Assembly (NCBI GenBank): GCA_963737285.1
Contig: CAVTRT010000003.1
Coordinates: forward strand, 186,001 to 250,000
Reading direction: 5' to 3'
Length of the DNA stretch: 64,000 nt
DNA from: Trebonia sp963737285
GTDB taxonomy: Bacteria > Actinomycetota > Actinomycetes > Streptosporangiales > Streptosporangiaceae
Of the stretch, positions 1-7,357 are shown piece by piece. A program made the position numbers and the translations under genes. Each line of letters starts with the position of its first letter. The first letter of the stretch is position 1. The notes beneath the pieces are model-generated. The model was given only the letters and a program-made list of their open reading frames with translations, did no database searches and had not been told where the DNA came from.

Positions 1-305
1 CGACCGGCGACTACGAGCGCCTCAAGAACCCGACGGTGCAGGCCGAGCTGGCCAAGCTGGCCGGCGACTCGACCGTCGTCGCCCAGACCACGGACCTGAT
101 CCCGCTGGAGCAGTACGTCGCGCAGAACCTGCCGGTCATCCCGACCGTCAACTCCGCCGCGTGGTTCGAGTACAACTCGCAGCACTTCACCGGCTGGCCG
201 ACCCAGTCCAACCCCTACGACAGCGGCCAGCCGTCGGGCGACAACAACGGTGAAAGCACCGGCAGCGACGAGGTCGTCATCCTGCACCTCAAGCCGGTCT
301 CCTGA
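1..305 (+). CDS. C-terminal part of ABC transporter solute-binding protein (family 5), cut by window edge
   Basis: The reading frame is open from the first bases to the stop at 303-305. It ends in a segment typical of peptide/oligopeptide-binding proteins (SBP_bac_5): a run with IPLEQYVAQNLPVIPTVNS, then W-F-E-Y and a GWPTQSNPY stretch. This family binds peptides, nickel or sugars outside the membrane and delivers them to an ABC importer. Only about 100 residues are visible, so the substrate cannot be judged. A strong inverted repeat follows the stop. The family call is fairly sure from the tail alone; subfamily is not. Confidence 0.75.
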   Translation, partial: TGDYERLKNPTVQAELAKLAGDSTVVAQTTDLIPLEQYVAQNLPVIPTVNSAAWFEYNSQHFTGWPTQSNPYDSGQPSGDNNGESTGSDEVVILHLKPVS

Positions 306-335
306 TTACCTGATTACCTGATCGACCGGACGCAG

Positions 336-369
336 CCGGCCTGGCCCCCACCCACTAGGGCCAGGCCGG
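336..369. terminator. Bidirectional hairpin terminator between solute-binding protein and folD
   Basis: A perfect 12-bp inverted repeat, CCGGCCTGGCCC and GGGCCAGGCCGG, encloses a 10-nt loop. It sits between two convergent genes (stops at 305 and 376), so it can serve both. There is no long T tract on either side, as is common in high-GC actinomycetes. A short direct repeat of CTGATTAC lies just before it. Confidence 0.7.
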
Positions 370-375
370 GCTCTC

Positions 376-1257
376 CTAATGATCAGGAAAGAGCCGAGCA
401 GCCGCCTGCGTCACATGGCGCAGGAGGAAAGCGGTGGTGACCGGCCCGACACCGCCCGGGACCGGAGACAGCGCGGCAGCCACGTCGGTGACGGCTGGCG
501 CAACGTCCCCAGCCAGGCCGCCGTCGGCAGTGGCACTGGCACCGACGTCGATGACCGTCGCGCCCGGGCAGACGTGACCGGGGGAGATCAGCCCAGCCTT
601 GCCAGCGGCGGCCACCAGCACGTCGGCTTGGCGCGTGATGGCCGCCAGGTCAGCGGTGCGCGAGTGGCAGACGGTAACCGTGGCATCCCGGTCCAGCAGC
701 AGGTGAGCGACCGGCTTGCCGACGACCACCGAGCGGCCCACCACGACCGCGTGCCGCCCCGCGAGCGGAACCTTGTAGTCATCGAGCAGCGCGACCACGG
801 CGGCCGCAGTGGCCGGGGCGAACGCGGGCAGCCCGGCGGCCAGCCGGCCCAGCGACCGCGGGCTGGCGCCGTCCACGTCCTTGAGCGGCGGGATCGCCTC
901 TGCCAGCTCCGCCAGGCGGGCTCCATCAGGCAGCGGCGTCTGCACGATGATGCCATGCACCTCCGGGTCGTCCGCCAGTTGAGCCAGCGTCGCCGCGACG
1001 CCACCGGCAGTGCCGGTGCGCAGCACGTCGCACGCAATGCCCGCCTTCGCGGCGGCGGCCGCGATCGACCGGACATAGGCGGCGCTGGCCTCGTCGTCGG
1101 TGGCGGTCACCACCACGAGTCGCGGCGGCCGTCCGGCGGCGGCCAGCTCGGCTGCGGCCTTCGAGGCTTCCGCGCGGATCGCCGCGGCCAGCCCCCGGCC
1201 CGTCAGATCCCTGGCGGTCACTGTGTTTCCTTGGCCCACTGTGTTTCCCTGGCTCAC
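376..1257 (-). CDS. folD: FolD-like methylene-THF dehydrogenase lacking the cyclohydrolase lysine
   Basis: FolD proteins oxidise 5,10-methylene-THF to methenyl-THF with NAD(P) and normally also hydrolyse it to 10-formyl-THF. Recognisable elements are VQTPLP, KDVDG, the nucleotide-binding GRSVVVGKP segment and PVPGGVGPVT near the C-terminus; 293 residues is normal. The family signature YVxxKxKA reads Tyr61-V-R-S-Ile65-A-A here, so the lysine needed for cyclohydrolase activity is replaced by isoleucine. The usual PCTPxG segment is also changed, to FAPATA. The GTG start at 1257 lies in an 18-bp tandem repeat that offers two further in-frame GTG starts (1239, 1221). It follows the FchA-like gene by 92 bp on the same strand, which suggests an operon. 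A divergent paralog with another role is possible. Confidence 0.85.
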   Translation of the reverse strand: MSQGNTVGQGNTVTARDLTGRGLAAAIRAEASKAAAELAAAGRPPRLVVVTATDDEASAAYVRSIAAAAAKAGIACDVLRTGTAGGVAATLAQLADDPEVHGIIVQTPLPDGARLAELAEAIPPLKDVDGASPRSLGRLAAGLPAFAPATAAAVVALLDDYKVPLAGRHAVVVGRSVVVGKPVAHLLLDRDATVTVCHSRTADLAAITRQADVLVAAAGKAGLISPGHVCPGATVIDVGASATADGGLAGDVAPAVTDVAAALSPVPGGVGPVTTAFLLRHVTQAAARLFPDH

Positions 1258-1262
1258 TGTGT
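1203..1262 (-). repeat. Three 18-bp tandem repeats carrying an SD-like sequence and GTG start
   Basis: On the minus strand the unit GGAAACACAGTG plus a six-base spacer is repeated about three times in the folD frame, adding the residues GQGNTV. Each copy contains a purine-rich GGAA segment and a GTG. The true start could therefore be any of three codons 18 nt apart. Copy-number change would keep the frame. Confidence 0.7.
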
Positions 1263-1348
1263 TCCCCCGGCCTACTATGCTCTCCCGGTCGCCGCGTCCT
1301 GCGATGACCTCGGGTAGGTCACGGATCCACGCCGCGCCGCCGTACCGG

Positions 1349-1963
1349 TTACTTGCTCAGTATCTCCCGGACCTGGGCCGACAGGTGGTCGGTGCGGACA
1401 ATGATCCCCGCCGCGCCGCCCACGGCCGCGGTAAGCTCGCCCCGCACGGCCTGGTCAGCGATGCCGGACGCGTTGGCTTCGATGTTGACCCGCGATATCT
1501 CCAGGGCCGCACGGACGGATGCCGCAGCGGCCAGCAGGTCACCCAGCAGGTTCCGGTTCGCGGACGGCAGCAGATCCTCAGCCAGTTCGATAATGCGGGC
1601 TGACATCGCCAGCAGGTCCGCCGGCGGGCGCGCGGCACCCTCGAGGGCCTTCGCGATGGCCGAGAACCGGACCTCGCGTTCTGCCTGCGACTCCCGAGGT
1701 AGCCCGTACGCGTGCGCCACGGCCCCGAAGGCTTGCGCATCCGCCTCCGCCAGCTCCAGCGCCTCGGCGATCAGGCCGTCAGCCGCGGCGAGCACACGCC
1801 CGACGATCTGCGCGTCGTACCGCGGCCCGTCGCTGAACCGGGCGACCATCGCGATAAGGGCTGCCGCTTGCGCGGCGTGCAGCGCGGCGGTCGTGCCCCC
1901 GCCCGGGACAGGGACCCGGGCAGCGAGGTGGCGGAGAAAGCCGTCGATGGTCTCATCGCGCAT
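1349..1963 (-). CDS. fchA: Formiminotransferase-cyclodeaminase / methenyl-THF cyclohydrolase family protein
   Basis: This 204-residue protein belongs to the FTCD_C / FchA family of small all-helical enzymes acting on formimino- or methenyl-tetrahydrofolate. The diagnostic N-terminal motif PVPGGGTTAA is present after a short helix, followed by the usual long amphipathic helices, a segment with DLLPSANRNLLGDLL, and SRVNIEANASGI. The ATG at 1963 has GGGAG about 12 nt upstream. It is the first gene of a two-gene unit with the FolD-like gene. That gene appears to lack the cyclohydrolase lysine, so this protein may supply methenyl-THF cyclohydrolase activity. No separate formiminotransferase domain is present. 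Confidence 0.85.
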   Translation of the reverse strand: MRDETIDGFLRHLAARVPVPGGGTTAALHAAQAAALIAMVARFSDGPRYDAQIVGRVLAAADGLIAEALELAEADAQAFGAVAHAYGLPRESQAEREVRFSAIAKALEGAARPPADLLAMSARIIELAEDLLPSANRNLLGDLLAAAASVRAALEISRVNIEANASGIADQAVRGELTAAVGGAAGIIVRTDHLSAQVREILSK

Positions 1964-2171
1964 GTGATGACGCTACTCCCTAATCGGTGGCGGCCGGGTC
2001 AGGCTGGCAAGACCACACCAGAAGCTGACGCGCTCGTCGTGTGCCCATGTCCCCATATCGGCGAACACCTGTCCCGTTGCGGCGACAAGGCGCGCCGCCC
2101 CTGCCATCTCCAAAGCGGCGCGTATCGGCAGTTCAGCTGTGGCCTGGCAGCTTAGCTGCGAGCATCGCAGG

Positions 2172-2558
2172 GTGGAGGTTCTTAGTAGCCGTATTCTGCT
2201 GCGCCCGGTCGACCTGGACCGGAGCCGGCGCTTCTACCGTGATGTGCTGGGGCTGGCGGTCTATCGCGAGTTCGGGCCCGCAGAGGATCCAGCGGTGGTG
2301 TTCTTCCTCGGCCAGGGGCTGCTGGAGGTGTCCGGGCATGCGCCCGGGCCTGCTGGAGCCTCGGTGATGATCTGGCTCCAGGTACGGGACGTCCGCGCCG
2401 AGCACGGCCGCCTCGCCGCGGCGGGAGCCCGCGTGCTGCGAGAGCCGGTCATGGAGCCCTGGGGCCTGGTGGAGATGTGGATCGAGGATCCCGATGGCAT
2501 CCCGATCGCGGTAGTTGAGGTTCCCGCCGGCCACCCGCTGCGCCGCGACCCGCGATAG
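2172..2558 (+). CDS. VOC (glyoxalase/bleomycin-resistance) family protein
   Basis: A single VOC fold of about 128 residues. It has the typical opening R-I-L-L-R-P-V-D-L-D-R-S-R-R-FYRDVLGL and closing W-I-E-D-PDGIPIAVVEVP, with a metal-ligand type Glu in the last strand. I chose the GTG at 2172 because the domain begins there; an in-frame upstream start at 2139 would add 11 residues with no domain. VOC proteins range from glyoxalases and dioxygenases to drug-binding proteins. The substrate cannot be read from sequence. It is transcribed away from the folate operon. Confidence 0.8.
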   Translation: MEVLSSRILLRPVDLDRSRRFYRDVLGLAVYREFGPAEDPAVVFFLGQGLLEVSGHAPGPAGASVMIWLQVRDVRAEHGRLAAAGARVLREPVMEPWGLVEMWIEDPDGIPIAVVEVPAGHPLRRDPR

Positions 2559-2600
2559 CCCAAGGCGATTGGCGAAGCTGCGGTCAGCGGTGTTCCGCGG

Positions 2601-3152
2601 TCACGTGGTACTACCGGTGGCGACGTTGACGAGCACGCTCTCGAACCGGCGCATGAACGTCTCCATGTCCGCCGGGCCGACGTAGCGGGTATCCGCCCAC
2701 AGCTCGTAGCAGAGCGTGCCCGGGGCGTCATTGATGTAGAGGAACAGCTTCTGCTCCGGCTCGTCGTTGCGTTCGCCCCAGGTCAGCGTGGTCCGGCACA
2801 GCTCCTCGTCCGGGTCGGCAGGGTCCGCGCGGTCGGGCGCGTCCGCGACCTCCCGGCTGCCCACCCGGGGGTCGTTGAACAGGATGGACAAGTCGAGCTC
2901 TGTGCCGCGCTCCGCGCTGATCCTGGCGCCCAGCTCGTTCTTGCCGTCCAGGTCGTAGTAGGAGTACTTGTACGCGCCCATCGCGGCGCGGAAGGCCCGG
3001 GTGATCACCTCGCGGAAGCCGCCGGCCGGGTCGATGACGCACGGGCAGCTCTGCGTCACGGCGCTGACCGGCTCCGAATGCGCGGCCAAGTGCGCGCCGA
3101 TGAACCCGGGTCCAGCCAGCGTGCCGCAGTCAAGTCGTCCGCTACTATCACC
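2601..3152 (-). pseudogene. C-terminal remnant of a condensation-domain protein
   Basis: The frame is open from 3152 to the stop at 2601 but has no convincing start: the first candidate is TTG at 3089 without a good SD. The sequence resembles the second half of an NRPS-type condensation domain: VITRAFRAAMGAYKYSYYD, then ELDLSILFNDPRV, then LCYELWADTRY and a closing helix METFMRRFESVL. The N-terminal half with the HHxxxDG active site is missing. Condensation domains join acyl or peptidyl groups held on carrier proteins. It is the last gene after the glycosyltransferase and Drr-like exporter on this strand. An N-terminal fragment of a similar protein occurs at 6740 on the other strand. Confidence 0.6.
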
Positions 3153-3274
3153 TCAAATTCCTTTGCCGGGAGTAAGTTTCACGATCGGCGCAGGACTTCT
3201 TCCCCGGCGATCCATGCGCCGAGGGCCTTTGCCATTGTCTAGGAACTCTTCGGGGTGATTGTAGTGGCGGTTCG

Positions 3275-4030
3275 TCACGCGATCTCGCGGCTGAACAGCC
3301 GCGACGACAGCACCACGGCAACTAGGGCCACCGCGGCCATGATGAGGCTCGCCTGCCAGACGACCCTGGTGCCAATATCGCCCTCGAAAATCGCCCGCAT
3401 GGCGTTGGCGCCCCAGGCGAACGGGTTCCAGTCGGACACCCGCTGCAGCCACAGCGGTGCGACCGTCAGCGGGATGAGCACCCCGGCCAGCAGCGAGACT
3501 GGCTGGGAAATGGAGTTGATCAGCGTGCCGAGCGCGTTCTCCTGGGGCACCAGGAGCGCTAGGTCGTAGCCGATCGACACGCTCAGCACCATCATCAGCG
3601 CCAGCAGTATCAGGGCGAAAAGCAGGTTGCCCGGCTGCACTCGCAGGCCCATCGCGACGGCGGCCAGCGTGATGATGATGGCCTGGAACCAGAGCAACAG
3701 GATATGCATCAGTATCCGCCCCGTGAGCAGGCTGACCCGGCTGACCGGGGTGACCCGGCACCTGGTGATGACGCCCTGTCGTATCGCGCCGAGCAGCGTG
3801 AAGCCGCCGAACATGCCGGTGAACACGCCCATGGCCGTGAACAGCGAGGGCACGTAGGCCTGGAAGGCGTTGCTGTAGCTGTGCAGGCCCATGACCGCCT
3901 TCAGGAACGGGGTGAAGACCAGCAGGTAGGTGATCGGCTGGATCAGCGTGATCGCCACGTTGACCGGGTTGCGCACCTGCAGCCCGATTTCAAACTGGAA
4001 GATCAACCACGTGTCGCGGAGATGCTTCAT
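3275..4030 (-). CDS. ABC-2 type transporter permease (DrrB-like)
   Basis: A 251-residue membrane protein with about six hydrophobic segments and the ABC-2 permease pattern of daunorubicin-exporter DrrB proteins. It has an N-terminal soluble stretch, a TM around VAITLIQPITYLLVFTPFL, and the conserved central region with RGVITRCRVTPVSR-like residues. It probably forms the membrane channel for the ATPase encoded 32 bp upstream. The ATG at 4030 is preceded by GAAGGAG. Its place in a locus with carrier proteins, a glycosyltransferase and condensation fragments suggests export of a glycosylated acyl product, which is an inference. Confidence 0.9.
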   Translation of the reverse strand: MKHLRDTWLIFQFEIGLQVRNPVNVAITLIQPITYLLVFTPFLKAVMGLHSYSNAFQAYVPSLFTAMGVFTGMFGGFTLLGAIRQGVITRCRVTPVSRVSLLTGRILMHILLLWFQAIIITLAAVAMGLRVQPGNLLFALILLALMMVLSVSIGYDLALLVPQENALGTLINSISQPVSLLAGVLIPLTVAPLWLQRVSDWNPFAWGANAMRAIFEGDIGTRVVWQASLIMAAVALVAVVLSSRLFSREIA

Positions 4031-4062
4031 CGCTGGCTGCTTTCTCCTTCTTTGGTTGTCGG

Positions 4063-5043
4063 CTAGTCGGCAAGAGTGCGGCCGGTCTTGGCCAGGAAAA
4101 CGTCGTCCAGGCTCGGGCGGCGGGTCTCGATCGCTCCCGGCTCGATGTTCTTTCCATTCATGGTGCGTATGATCTGCGGGATAGCCGTGGCGGCGCTGTC
4201 CACATAGAGGCGCAGGGTGTGCTCGATGGTCTCGCAGGATTCCACGTACGGCTGCTCGGCAAGGATCTTGGATGCTTCCACGATGATGGCGGCCTCCGGC
4301 ACCCCGGCGGTATCAGGCGCGGCCAGGTCAACGATGACGACGTCACCGGAGATCTCGCGCTTGAGGTCCGAGGGGGTGCCCTCGGCGACGATCAGCCCGC
4401 CGTCGATAATCGAGACCCGGTCGCAGAGCGTATCTGCCTCGTCCAGGTAGTGCGTGGTGAGGAATACCGTCATGCCCTCGTCGCGGAGCCTGCGCACCTC
4501 CCGCCACATGCGAGCCCGGCTGGACGGGTCCAGCGCGGCCGTCGGCTCATCCAGGAAGAGAACCTGGGGCGAATGGATGACGCCGAGCGCGACGTCCAGG
4601 CGCCGCCGTTGCCCGCCGGAGTAGGTCCCGATCTGGCGGTCAACGAAGTCCTCAAGCTGGAAGGCCTTGATGACTCCTTCCGCTAGCTCTTGCGCGGTGG
4701 ATTTCGATGCGCCGTACATTCGCGCTTCGAGGATCAGGTCGCGCCGCCCGGTGGAGTTCGCGTAGGTGCCGCTGGACTGCGCTACGAAGCCGATGCGCTT
4801 GCGCACTTGCCCGGGATCGCGCCGCAAGTCCGCCCCGGCGATCGTGGCGTCGCCGCCGTCCGGGCTAAGCAGGGTGGCCAGCATCCGCAAAGTGGTCGAC
4901 TTCCCGGCTCCGTTGGGGCCGAGGAAGCCGAATATCTCGGCGCGCTGCACGGAGAAGTCCACGCCACGGACCGCCTCGACAGTGGCGACCTTGCCGCGGC
5001 GCCGGGTTCGGTAGGACTTTCGTAGTCCGCTGACCTCAATCAT
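4063..5043 (-). CDS. ABC transporter ATP-binding protein (DrrA-like)
   Basis: The nucleotide-binding subunit of a DrrAB-type exporter. Walker A GPNGAGKST, Q-loop, the ABC signature YSGGQRRRLDVA and Walker B LFLDEPTAALDP are all intact, followed by the C-terminal extension of DrrA proteins. The ATG at 5043 is preferred because AGGAG lies four bases upstream; a TTG at 5061 would start within the SD. The start overlaps the TGA of a 60-codon ORF by ATGA, so the two are probably translationally coupled. It powers the permease encoded immediately downstream. Confidence 0.93.
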   Translation of the reverse strand: MIEVSGLRKSYRTRRRGKVATVEAVRGVDFSVQRAEIFGFLGPNGAGKSTTLRMLATLLSPDGGDATIAGADLRRDPGQVRKRIGFVAQSSGTYANSTGRRDLILEARMYGASKSTAQELAEGVIKAFQLEDFVDRQIGTYSGGQRRRLDVALGVIHSPQVLFLDEPTAALDPSSRARMWREVRRLRDEGMTVFLTTHYLDEADTLCDRVSIIDGGLIVAEGTPSDLKREISGDVVIVDLAAPDTAGVPEAAIIVEASKILAEQPYVESCETIEHTLRLYVDSAATAIPQIIRTMNGKNIEPGAIETRRPSLDDVFLAKTGRTLAD

Positions 5044-5222
5044 TTTTCTCCTCGTATCCAAGGAATGCTACGTGCGAGCAGCCGGTCTGGGTCGCTCTCC
5101 TTCACCAGCAGATGCCCGTGCGCGCGATGGTTCGCCAGCATGATGTTTCGGGCCATGGTCTCATCAAGGCACGCGGCGGACAATGCGTGCGCGCAGGCAA
5201 AAATCGGGGTGGGGGTTACCAC
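5040..5222 (-). CDS. Small 60-residue ORF coupled between glycosyltransferase and exporter ATPase
   Basis: The ORF starts with GTG at 5222, overlapping the stop of the upstream glycosyltransferase, and ends with a TGA that overlaps the ATG of the DrrA-like gene. An internal ATG could give a shorter form ending in LARSIPWIRGEK. I do not recognise the protein. It has no obvious membrane segment and contains NHRAHGHLLVKE. The overlaps on both ends are what a translated small gene would show, but it could also be the residue of a deleted enzyme. Confidence 0.4.
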   Translation of the reverse strand: MVTPTPIFACAHALSAACLDETMARNIMLANHRAHGHLLVKESDPDRLLARSIPWIRGEK

Positions 5223-6364
5223 GGGCTTACCCCGACGAGGCTCTCTAGGCGCGAGGCGGCGGTCGGCGCCCCCCCGGCGGCGGCGAGCGAGTCCCGGACC
5301 TTCCTCGCGGCACTCCGGTAAGACGGGTCGTCGAGGATCGTGAGCAGTGCCTGCCGCAGTTGTGCGGGCCGGACCCGGCTAAAGGACACCCGGATGCCGG
5401 CCCCGGCGCGGGCCACCTGCGTGGCGACGACGGGCTGGTCGTGCCTGATCGGGGCGAGGACGAGGGGCAGGCCGTGCGAGAGCGACTCGGCCACCGTGCC
5501 CATGCCACCGTGGCTAACCACCGCCGCCATCTTCGGCAGCAGCGCCAGCATCGGCACTGAAGGCACCACGATGACGTTATCTGGAGGCTCCGGCAGCAAG
5601 CCAGGCGGCCCGACGAGGATCCCCTGCACGCTGGCGCCGAGCGGGGCGACAGCGGCTATGGCGCGCTGGTAGAAGTCCCCTGCCAGGTCGGTGGCCAGGG
5701 TGCCGACGGTGACTAGCACCTGGCGCCGCGCGGGATCGAGCCATTCCCAGGCGAAGTCGCAGGGATGCTCCAGCATGGCCGCGCCGACAAGCGCGAAGTG
5801 GCCGGGGAACGACTGCTCGCCGGTGAGCGCCTTGGTCGTGAACGCGATCACCAGGTCAGGCGAGAACAGTGGGTCAAAACCCGCGTCGTTGACGCCCGAT
5901 TCCTGGCAGAATGCCGCGACCTGAGCATGCACCCAGGCGTCCACGCGAGGAAGCGCCGCCAGTGGGCGCGTTAGCTCCATCGCTCCGGTGGCCAGCGTGG
6001 CCCAGCGCAGTCCGTGCCGGTGCGCCGCCAGTGCGCCGGCCAGTGCGTGCTGATCGGCCAGAACCACGTCGGGCTGGTAGGCCAGCACGGCGTTGTCCAC
6101 CACGGGCAGCATGAAGCGCGCCATGGGGATGACGTACTCCTGCCACAGCGACTTCAGCGCGGCGATCCCGTGCCCAGCCTGCTCGCGCAGCAGCCTGGCA
6201 CCAGTCGGGAACAAGGTCGCGTCCGAGCCGAGCAGCGGCCGGCAGTACGTCTTAGGACCGCACCAGGCCACCTCATGCCCGCGCGCGCGCAGTTCGTCCG
6301 CGACGGCCAGGGCAGGGTAAAAGTGCCCGGCCAGTGGCAGCGACACGATCAGGAACCGGCTCAC
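5216..6364 (-). CDS. MGT/UGT-family glycosyltransferase
   Basis: A GT-B glycosyltransferase of the macrolide/UDP-glucuronosyl type. The N-terminal FLIVSLPLAGHFYPALAVA acceptor-domain strand and the C-terminal nucleotide-sugar signature VSHGGMGTVAESLSHGLPLV, followed by P-I-R-H-DQ, are both clear. It would move a sugar from an activated nucleotide to a lipid, polyketide or peptide acceptor. The GTG at 6364 overlaps the carrier-protein stop as GTGA and has AGGAG just upstream, so coupled translation is likely; an upstream GTG at 6382 is the alternative. It lies in the collapsed acyl/glycosyl locus and ends at the small coupled ORF. Confidence 0.88.
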   Translation of the reverse strand: MSRFLIVSLPLAGHFYPALAVADELRARGHEVAWCGPKTYCRPLLGSDATLFPTGARLLREQAGHGIAALKSLWQEYVIPMARFMLPVVDNAVLAYQPDVVLADQHALAGALAAHRHGLRWATLATGAMELTRPLAALPRVDAWVHAQVAAFCQESGVNDAGFDPLFSPDLVIAFTTKALTGEQSFPGHFALVGAAMLEHPCDFAWEWLDPARRQVLVTVGTLATDLAGDFYQRAIAAVAPLGASVQGILVGPPGLLPEPPDNVIVVPSVPMLALLPKMAAVVSHGGMGTVAESLSHGLPLVLAPIRHDQPVVATQVARAGAGIRVSFSRVRPAQLRQALLTILDDPSYRSAARKVRDSLAAAGGAPTAASRLESLVGVSPW

Positions 6365-6651
6365 GGCTCCTGCCTCGGGCACCGGTTCACATAGTCGGTC
6401 ACGTCACCCACGGTCAGCCCGATGATCTCGTCGAGGCCTAGTCCGGCGACGTAGCCGATCAGGTCCACGGCCGGCCCGTGGCGGTCGCGCAGGACAGCGG
6501 CGAGGGCTGCCAGTTCCACGCTGTCGAGGCCCAGGTCACCCTCTAGCCGGGTCGCCGCGGTGATGCAGGCGCGCGGGAGTGACTCATCGCCGGTCGCGGC
6601 GGCGAGCGCCTCGACCACGTCACCAGTTGTCACACGCGACACGATAGACAA
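6361..6651 (-). CDS. Acyl/peptidyl carrier protein
   Basis: A 96-residue stand-alone carrier protein. The phosphopantetheine site is GDLGLDSVELAAL with Ser44 as the attachment residue, followed by the usual helix and LGLDEIIGLTVGDVTDYV. It would hold an acyl or aminoacyl chain for the condensation and glycosyltransfer steps. Its stop overlaps the glycosyltransferase start. The first in-frame start is TTG at 6651 with no good SD; GTG codons at about 6642 and 6633 are alternatives. It is transcribed divergently from the second carrier protein at 7051. Confidence 0.85.
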   Translation of the reverse strand: MSIVSRVTTGDVVEALAAATGDESLPRACITAATRLEGDLGLDSVELAALAAVLRDRHGPAVDLIGYVAGLGLDEIIGLTVGDVTDYVNRCPRQEP

Positions 6652-6739
6652 TTAACGCAAATAAGACAATCGTTGCGACGGCCGATCGAATACGTCATCA
6701 TTATTCGGGCGGCTGAAGGCGGTGGGGTGGTGAGATGCT
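6652..6739. promoter_or_regulatory. AT-rich divergent promoter region
   Basis: The stretch between the minus-strand carrier protein and the plus-strand condensation remnant is markedly AT-rich for this genome (around 6650-6710). It is the only obvious place for promoters driving both directions. I cannot assign hexamers with confidence. Confidence 0.4.
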
Positions 6740-7050
6740 GTGCCAGACAGCGTCATGGTCCGGTTCGAGGGTGACGGCTCCGGCGTCGAGGAACTCAGCG
6801 GCGGCCAGCAGGAGATCTGGTCCGCCATCGGGCAATCGGATGACCGCCTGTCGCTAGGTGGCATGCGGACGCTCCCGCCGGGGGACCGCGGTGGCAAAGG
6901 CCGGGCTGCGACGGCGGACGCCGCCGACGGGCGCGGCCTGCTCCGGGCAGGGACCGCTGTGTCATCGCTGTGTCATCGCGGCGGCGGGTGCCACGTTCTC
7001 GGCAATGGTCTTCCAGCGCTAAATGGACGGACACCAGGAAGAGGTAGGAA
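6740..7050 (+). pseudogene. N-terminal remnant of a condensation-domain protein
   Basis: The first ~48 codons from GTG 6740 (or ATG 6755) match the opening of stand-alone actinomycete condensation proteins: V-R-F-E-G-D-G-SGVEELSGGQQEIW, then LSLGGMRTLPPG. After LPPG (about 6885) the reading turns into low-quality sequence without the rest of the domain, and the frame runs into the next gene. I read this as an N-terminal stub left after deletion or frameshift. It is directly upstream of a carrier-protein gene, the normal neighbour for such a protein. The missing C-terminal half resembles what is left on the other strand at 2601-3152, although that may derive from a second paralog. Confidence 0.55.
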
Positions 7051-7329
7051 ATGAGCGACAGCGCTCTGCGGGATCGCGTCCTTGAAACCATTTACATTGC
7101 CTTGCGCGAGGCACTCGCTCTCAGCGGCGAGGGCGCGCCCGAGTTCTCCGGGCAGACGCGACTCATGGAAGATCTTGGCATGACCTCGGTGGCCATGCTG
7201 GAGCTGATGCTTGGGCTGGAGGACGCCCTGCACATCCAGCTTGACATCGAGGAGATCCAGCCGGACGACGTGGCCTCCATCGGGGCGCTGGCTGACTTCG
7301 TCGCCGGCCAAATGCCGGTGGCGGACTGA
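7051..7329 (+). CDS. Acyl/peptidyl carrier protein (second)
   Basis: A 92-residue carrier protein with the attachment motif EDLGMTSVAML: Ser46 is conserved while the usual preceding Asp is Thr. Helix 3 and the closing segment S-I-G-A-L-A-D-F-V are normal. The ATG at 7051 has a good purine-rich SD (GAGGTAGGAA). It faces away from the first carrier protein, with the condensation stub between them. Two carriers beside condensation and glycosyltransferase genes suggest a short assembly line; the product is unknown. Confidence 0.88.
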   Translation: MSDSALRDRVLETIYIALREALALSGEGAPEFSGQTRLMEDLGMTSVAMLELMLGLEDALHIQLDIEEIQPDDVASIGALADFVAGQMPVAD

Positions 7330-7357
7330 GGCCCGTCAGGGCAGGCACGCCGGGCAG

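Noticed and set aside
379..1317. 312-codon plus-strand ORF over folD
   Set aside because: Arg/Gly/His-rich shadow of folD with no recognisable domain.
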